From positions 1 to 18,618 of the forward strand of contig CAITSH010000051.1 of assembly GCA_903895005.1 (NCBI GenBank): a stretch of DNA of 18,618 bases. The letters run 5' to 3'. Shown piece by piece: positions 15,108 through 18,618 of the stretch. Made by a program: the position numbers and the translations under genes. Source of the stretch: an uncultured Pseudomonadota bacterium. Lineage in GTDB: Bacteria > Pseudomonadota > Gammaproteobacteria > Burkholderiales > SG8-39. The notes under the pieces are model-generated. The model did no database searches and was not told where the DNA came from. It saw nothing but the letters and a program-made list of their open reading frames with translations. Position 1 is the stretch's first letter. The number at the start of each line of letters is the position of its first letter.

Positions 15108-15136
15108 GTAATATTCGTTCAATAACAGGCTGGCAA
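15108..15136 (-). promoter_or_regulatory. Candidate sigma70 promoter for tag-yqgE
   Basis: On the minus strand TTGCCA (15136-15131) and TATTAC (15113-15108) are 17 nt apart and match consensus at 5/6 and 4/6 positions. The expected transcription start falls at or next to the A of the tag ATG (15101), which has no Shine-Dalgarno sequence, so the message may be leaderless. Confidence 0.5.
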
Positions 15137-15172
15137 CATAGCCCAATGTGAAAATCTGGAGGAAGAATCGGG

Positions 15173-16150
15173 ATGTTAAACCGTATCGTAGCAATCGTTA
15201 TGGGCGTGCTGGCAGTGTTGTCGTTGGTCACGGCGCAGGCGGTTCAGGCGCAGGCCTGGCCGAACAAACCCGTACGACTGATCGTGCCATTTCCGCCGGG
15301 CGGCGGCACCGACGCTTTTGCTCGGCCGCTGGCGGCGCGCCTGTCTCAGCAACTCGGACAGCAATTCATCATCGACAGCCGCGGCGGGGCGGGCGGCAAC
15401 ATCGGCGCCGACCTCGCCGCCAAATCCGCACCCGACGGCTATACGTTTTTGCTCGGCGCCGTGCACCACACCGTGGCCGTCAGCGCCTACAAGAACCTCG
15501 CCTACGACCTGGAAAAAGACCTGATTCCCGTCACCGGGGTCGGCTACGTGCCCGACGTGCTGGTGGTGAGCAGCAAGGTGCCGGCGCAGAACATCAAGGA
15601 ACTCATCGCCTATTCGAAAGCGAATGCGGGCAAGGTCAACTACGGCTCGTCGGGCAATGGCACGACACGCCACCTAGCCGGTGAAATCTTCAATGCGCTG
15701 ACTGGAACCAGCATGGTTCACGTGCCCTACAAGGGCTCTGGCCCGGCCATGACCGGCCTGCTTGGCAGCGAAATCGATTTGATCTTTGAGGGCCTCGGCA
15801 GCGCCTCGTCGCACATCCGTGCCGGCAAGATACGCGCGCTGGCGGTGACCTCGGCCAAGCGTTCGGCGGCCTTCCCGGAAATTCCGACGATGACGGAGGC
15901 CGGCGTGCCAGGCTTCGAGTCCTTGTCCTGGTACGGCTTGTGGGCGCCGGCCGGCACGCCGCGCGACATCATGCTCAAGCTTCAGCAGGAAACCGCCAAG
16001 GCGCTGGCGACGCCCGAACTCAAGGCCATCTGGGCGTTGCAAGGCGCCGAACCCGGCGGTGAACCGGCCGAGCAGTTTGCCAAACTTGTTCGTTCTGAAG
16101 TCGAAAAGTGGGGCAAGGTGGTCAGGCAGAACAAGGTCGTCGTCGACTAG
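15173..16150 (+). CDS. Bug/TctC-family tripartite tricarboxylate transporter substrate-binding protein
   Basis: This 325-residue periplasmic binding protein has a signal peptide (residues ~1-26, ending AQAVQA). The Bug signature WPNKPVRLIVPFPPGGGTDA starts just after it. GGAGGNIGAD, KSAPDGYTFLLG, YGSSGNGT and VPYKGSGPAMTGLLG follow in family order. Bug proteins capture small carboxylates or related compounds for TctAB permeases. No permease genes are nearby, which is common for the many orphan Bug proteins of Burkholderiales. The usual ENRPGAGG is replaced by DSRGGAGG, a small change in a ligand loop. GGAGG (15158-15162) precedes the ATG by 10 nt. The gene faces tag from a 71-nt divergent region and converges on the LLM oxidoreductase gene, so its ligand might be that enzyme's substrate (inference). 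Confidence 0.92.
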   Translation: MLNRIVAIVMGVLAVLSLVTAQAVQAQAWPNKPVRLIVPFPPGGGTDAFARPLAARLSQQLGQQFIIDSRGGAGGNIGADLAAKSAPDGYTFLLGAVHHTVAVSAYKNLAYDLEKDLIPVTGVGYVPDVLVVSSKVPAQNIKELIAYSKANAGKVNYGSSGNGTTRHLAGEIFNALTGTSMVHVPYKGSGPAMTGLLGSEIDLIFEGLGSASSHIRAGKIRALAVTSAKRSAAFPEIPTMTEAGVPGFESLSWYGLWAPAGTPRDIMLKLQQETAKALATPELKAIWALQGAEPGGEPAEQFAKLVRSEVEKWGKVVRQNKVVVD

Positions 16151-16164
16151 TTCGTAAGGAAACA

Positions 16165-16199
16165 GGCTGGAAATCCGCGCCTGGTGCGGGTTTCCAGCC
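16165..16199. terminator. Bidirectional palindromic terminator-like element, second copy of the repeated hairpin
   Basis: Arms at 16165-16181 (GGCTGGAAATCCGCGCC) and 16183-16199 (GGTGCGGGTTTCCAGCC) pair almost completely, allowing two G-U pairs, to give a stem of about 15 bp with a CCTGG loop. It sits between the convergent ends of the Bug gene (16150) and the LLM gene (16211) and resembles the element at 8682-8714. It probably ends transcription from both sides. Confidence 0.7.
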
Positions 16200-16210
16200 G
16201 GTACTATCAG

Positions 16211-17305
16211 TCAGTTCTTACCGATCGCGGCATTCACGCGTGGCATGACTTCCTCTGCCATCAGCGTCATCGAGCGCTTGGCGAGTTTCGGGTCCAGCCA
16301 GTCGTGGCACGGGTAGAGCAGTGTGCCGAAGTCGCCCACTTCTTCGCGAAAGGCGAGGATCTGGTCGACGACGCTGTTGACGGTGCCGGCGACGACCAGT
16401 TTTTCGGTGACGTACTCGGTGGTGATCTTGGAGTCGGGCTCGCTCTGGTCTGCCTTGAACAGGTTGGAGCGGCCGGCAAAACCGACGAGCTTGCGCACCA
16501 GTTGTTTGAAGTAGAAGTGGTAGGGACCTTCCGAGGAGTGGCCGTAGCGCTTTGCCGTTGCCTCGTCGTCGGCGACAAAAATAGATTTGGCTACGCGCCA
16601 TTCGGCCGGGCTGGCCTTGGCGCCGACCGCCTCGCGGCCCTCGGCGTATTTGGGCCAGTGCGAGGCCACCCACTGCGGCAAGAGGAAGTTGGCAGAGATG
16701 GGTTGCCAGCCGCGCTTGGCCGCTTCGGTAACGCCCTTGGAGAACGGCGCAACGGCGGTCACGACGATCTGCGGATGTGGCGACTGGTAGGGCTTGAGGA
16801 TGGTGCCCTGGCCGATTTCCGGGATCATGGTTTTTTCGGTGGTGACGGAGAAATGCTTGCCGACGAGCTTGTAAGGGCCGTCGTTCTTCCAGATCTCCAG
16901 AACCATGTTGATGCTCTCAAGGAACATCTCGTTACGGTCCTTGCCAAAGTTGCCGAATACCTCCGCGTCAGACATCAGGCCGCCGGGGCTGATGCCCATG
17001 ATGAAGCGGCCCTTGAGCATGTTGTCGAGCATGGCCACTTGTGCGGCGATCGCCGCCGGGTGCGAGTTGGGCATGTTGATGGTGCCGGTACCGAGCATGA
17101 TCTGCTTGGTATCGTGTACCAGGCTCGATAAAAACATCATGCAGGAGGTGACGTTCTCGGCAAGGTCGGTGACGTGCTCGCCGACATAGGCTTCGCAATA
17201 GCCCAGCTTGTCGGCGAGTAGGACGGCCTCGCGGTCCTCGACCAGGGTCTCAAAGGCTTTGCGCCCCGGCGGGTGCAGCGGCATCATGAATGTTCCGAGT
17301 TTCAT
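16211..17305 (-). CDS. LLM-class flavin-dependent oxidoreductase (bacterial luciferase-like monooxygenase)
   Basis: This 364-residue protein belongs to the bacterial luciferase family, TIM-barrel enzymes that use reduced FMN and oxygen to oxidise small organic molecules. It opens with KLGTFMMPLHPPG. AYVGEHVTDL (residues ~39-48) corresponds to the common WxxEHH-type segment. LGTGTINMPNSHPAAIAAQ (~71-89) and GRFIMGISPGGLMSDAEVFG (~99-118) are the typical strand-loop blocks. The C-terminal VAGTVNSVVDQILAFREEVG matches the family's final helix region. It resembles limonene- or alkane-type monooxygenases, but the substrate cannot be named. GGAGA lies 5 nt before the ATG. It is about 100 nt downstream of the MocA-type dehydrogenase on the same strand, so co-transcription is plausible. 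A separate flavin reductase would be needed and is not in the window. Confidence 0.88.
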   Translation of the reverse strand: MKLGTFMMPLHPPGRKAFETLVEDREAVLLADKLGYCEAYVGEHVTDLAENVTSCMMFLSSLVHDTKQIMLGTGTINMPNSHPAAIAAQVAMLDNMLKGRFIMGISPGGLMSDAEVFGNFGKDRNEMFLESINMVLEIWKNDGPYKLVGKHFSVTTEKTMIPEIGQGTILKPYQSPHPQIVVTAVAPFSKGVTEAAKRGWQPISANFLLPQWVASHWPKYAEGREAVGAKASPAEWRVAKSIFVADDEATAKRYGHSSEGPYHFYFKQLVRKLVGFAGRSNLFKADQSEPDSKITTEYVTEKLVVAGTVNSVVDQILAFREEVGDFGTLLYPCHDWLDPKLAKRSMTLMAEEVMPRVNAAIGKN

Positions 17306-17404
17306 CGCGATCTCCGGTTGGTGTTTTGATGAGTGTAGGGGTAAGTGAAACTTTTGGCGTAGGCGGTGTCTGGTGCGGGGTCTGGTATCGCGTCGCGTTG
17401 CGGT

Positions 17405-18406
17405 TCAGTTTGCCGCATCCGGCGTGACCAGTCCGCCGCTGGCGATCGAGCGGTTGATGGCCTCAAGGCTAAGCACGTTGGCGAGCATTTCGTCCATGCC
17501 GACCGGGTAGGGCGTACCGCCCATGGCTGCGGTGGCAAAGGCCTCGAGGTTCGCACGTACCACCGGATGTGGCGCGAAAAAGCGCATCTCCGGCGTCCCG
17601 TTGCGACGGCAGACGCCGACGTCCCAGCCGGTGGGCAGTTCGGGGTGGGTGCGGTCGCGGATTTCCATCCAGCCCAGTGAGCCGTAAACGGCAAATCGCC
17701 CGACAAAGGGCGTTGCCAGCATGGCGCTGATGAGCGCATTGGCGCCGCCCGGGAAGCCCAGCATGACGGCCATGGTGTCGCCGTTGGCGAAGTGGCTGCC
17801 GCGCGTGGCATTGCGTGCCCACACCGACTCGGGCAGGCCGAGGCAGGCGACTGAAAGGTCAACGAGATGGATCCCGGTCGCGGTGAGCGGCCCGTTGGGC
17901 GCGAGCACCGGCGACAGCCGCCAGTTGTCCGGGGGCAGGGCAAAGAACTTGTCCTGGCTGAAGTTGGCTTCGATTTGCAGGATCTCGCCGAACTCGCCGA
18001 CCTTGAAGCGCTGGCGCAGTTCGATCATCGCCGGCTCGAAGCGGCGCTCGTGGCCTATGCCCAGCGTGACGCCGGCTTTCTTAACCGCGGCAATGGCGCG
18101 CCTGACATCGTCACCGGTCAGGCAAAGCGGCTTTTCGCAAAACACGTGTTTGCCGGCGCGCGCAGCCTGCTCGATTTGTTCGGCATGGAAGCGGTGCGGC
18201 GTGCACAGCACCACCGCGTCGATATCGGGCGCCTGCAGCGCGGCGTCAAAATCTGTTGCGGCGCGCATGCCAAGGGCGGTCGCGGCCTCGCGTCCGGCGG
18301 CTTCGGGGTCGACGCCAAGCAGCGGGCGGATCACGTCGCTCGTGGCAAGGTCGCGCGCAATGGTGCGGCCCCACCAGCCCATGCCGATAATGGCGGCGCG
18401 TATCAT
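17405..18406 (-). CDS. Gfo/Idh/MocA family NAD(P)-dependent oxidoreductase
   Basis: This 333-residue protein has an N-terminal Rossmann domain (AAIIGMGWWGRTIA, with GxGxxG at residues 8-13). The family's EKP motif follows at 91-93 (KHVFCEKPLCLT), where Lys92 is the expected catalytic or cofactor-contacting lysine. GIHLVDL (178-184) supplies His180, matching the conserved GxxxHxxD pattern. Members oxidise or reduce sugars, inositols or other cyclic polyols and related compounds; the substrate is unknown. The ATG at 18406 is preferred because GGTGGAG lies 6 nt upstream; a GTG at 18418 in the same frame would add four residues and consume that site. The start also overlaps by 4 nt the stop of a small upstream ORF. 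It is followed by the LLM monooxygenase gene. Confidence 0.9.
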   Translation of the reverse strand: MIRAAIIGMGWWGRTIARDLATSDVIRPLLGVDPEAAGREAATALGMRAATDFDAALQAPDIDAVVLCTPHRFHAEQIEQAARAGKHVFCEKPLCLTGDDVRRAIAAVKKAGVTLGIGHERRFEPAMIELRQRFKVGEFGEILQIEANFSQDKFFALPPDNWRLSPVLAPNGPLTATGIHLVDLSVACLGLPESVWARNATRGSHFANGDTMAVMLGFPGGANALISAMLATPFVGRFAVYGSLGWMEIRDRTHPELPTGWDVGVCRRNGTPEMRFFAPHPVVRANLEAFATAAMGGTPYPVGMDEMLANVLSLEAINRSIASGGLVTPDAAN

Positions 18407-18489
18407 AGCGGGCTCCACCTGCGGGCTGGTGCCGATAAAGCCGCCTGAACCGGCTTGGCGCGCATGTGTGTGAAAAGGGTAACGTGCAT
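18403..18489 (-). CDS. Possible 28-residue ORF upstream of and overlapping the MocA-type gene
   Basis: An ATG at 18489 is preceded at 5 nt by GGAGG (18499-18495), the best Shine-Dalgarno spacing in the region. The ORF runs 28 codons and stops at TGA 18405-18403, overlapping the dehydrogenase ATG in an ATGA arrangement. The peptide begins MHVTLFTHMRAKPVQ and has several basic residues; I recognise no family. It could be a translated leader coupled to the dehydrogenase, or chance. Confidence 0.35.
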   Translation of the reverse strand: MHVTLFTHMRAKPVQAALSAPARRWSPL

Positions 18490-18618
18490 GGGTTCCTCCG
18501 GGACTTGCTTTGCGGCGGCTGGGGAAACGTTTCGGGCTTGACGTCCCGTGCCGCTCGTCGTGGTGTCTGCGTTTGTCGGTGATTTTTTGTAGGTGATAAA
18601 AGCGCCGTCAATACTAGC
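18490..18618. other. Upstream region of the MocA/LLM operon at the window edge
   Basis: No gene is supported here. On the minus strand TTGACG (18611-18606) could be a -35 element, but no good -10 lies at the right distance. The promoter of the MocA-LLM operon may be here or beyond the window. Confidence 0.3.

Noticed and set aside
15102..15194. A 31-codon hydrophobic N-terminal extension of tag
   Set aside because: Tag proteins start near the ATG at 15101, and the extension would cross the tag promoter and the Bug ribosome-binding site.
16184..17131. A 315-codon plus-strand ORF opposite the LLM oxidoreductase
   Set aside because: It is antisense to a well-supported gene, has low-complexity composition and crosses the terminator palindrome.
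1..18618. A defence island, CRISPR array, prophage or transposon
   Set aside because: No cas, nuclease/helicase, integrase or transposase gene and no regularly spaced repeats were seen. The gene content is metabolic, translational and sensory.

Overview
The window is GC-rich, mostly chromosomal DNA. It is most likely from a betaproteobacterium near Burkholderiales. The grounds are the aminotransferase-hom-thrC gene order, an orphan Bug/TctC-type binding protein, an ArnT-like glycosyltransferase and frequent GTG starts. No rRNA, tRNA, CRISPR array, transposase or phage gene was seen. The assignment is inferred from gene content only.

Layout. (1) At 3-1231 are the 3' end of an ArnT/PMT-like membrane glycosyltransferase and, overlapping it by 4 nt, a small ArnE/ArnF/SMR-like transporter; together they suggest sugar transfer on an undecaprenyl carrier. 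(2) At 1390-3210 are a glycine amidinotransferase-like enzyme with an intact Asp/His/Cys triad and, 3 nt later, a VTT/DedA-family membrane protein. A promoter-like region with tandem and inverted repeats precedes them. (3) At 3407-8638 is an amino-acid block: two distinct alanine transaminases in tandem (alaC, alaA), then homoserine dehydrogenase (hom) and threonine synthase (thrC), whose stop and start overlap. A palindromic terminator-like element closes the block. (4) At 8740-10738 is a tight rluF-like pseudouridine synthase, alpha/beta hydrolase and arfB trio, mostly about ribosome modification and rescue. (5) At 11046-13889 is a large orphan membrane histidine kinase with three PAS domains. 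Its true start appears to lie upstream of the first standard start codon. (6) At 13843-15101 on the minus strand is a tag-yqgE pair; this YqgE carries a signal peptide, and its 3' end overlaps the kinase gene by 47 bp. (7) At 15173-18489 is an accessory catabolic-looking region: a Bug-type solute-binding protein facing an LLM flavin monooxygenase and a Gfo/Idh/MocA dehydrogenase. A well-placed 28-codon ORF may lead the dehydrogenase gene.

How the genes work together. The alaC/alaA/hom/thrC block joins pyruvate/alanine exchange with the aspartate-to-threonine branch. The rluF/hydrolase/arfB trio looks like one transcript. The Bug, LLM and MocA genes could serve uptake and oxidation of one small organic compound, but no permease or substrate is evident.

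I found no convincing new multi-gene system such as a defence or mobile system. The best leads are the amidinotransferase/VTT pair with its repeat-bearing promoter, the exported YqgE, a palindrome present twice between operons, the kinase start, and the small ORF coupled to the MocA gene.
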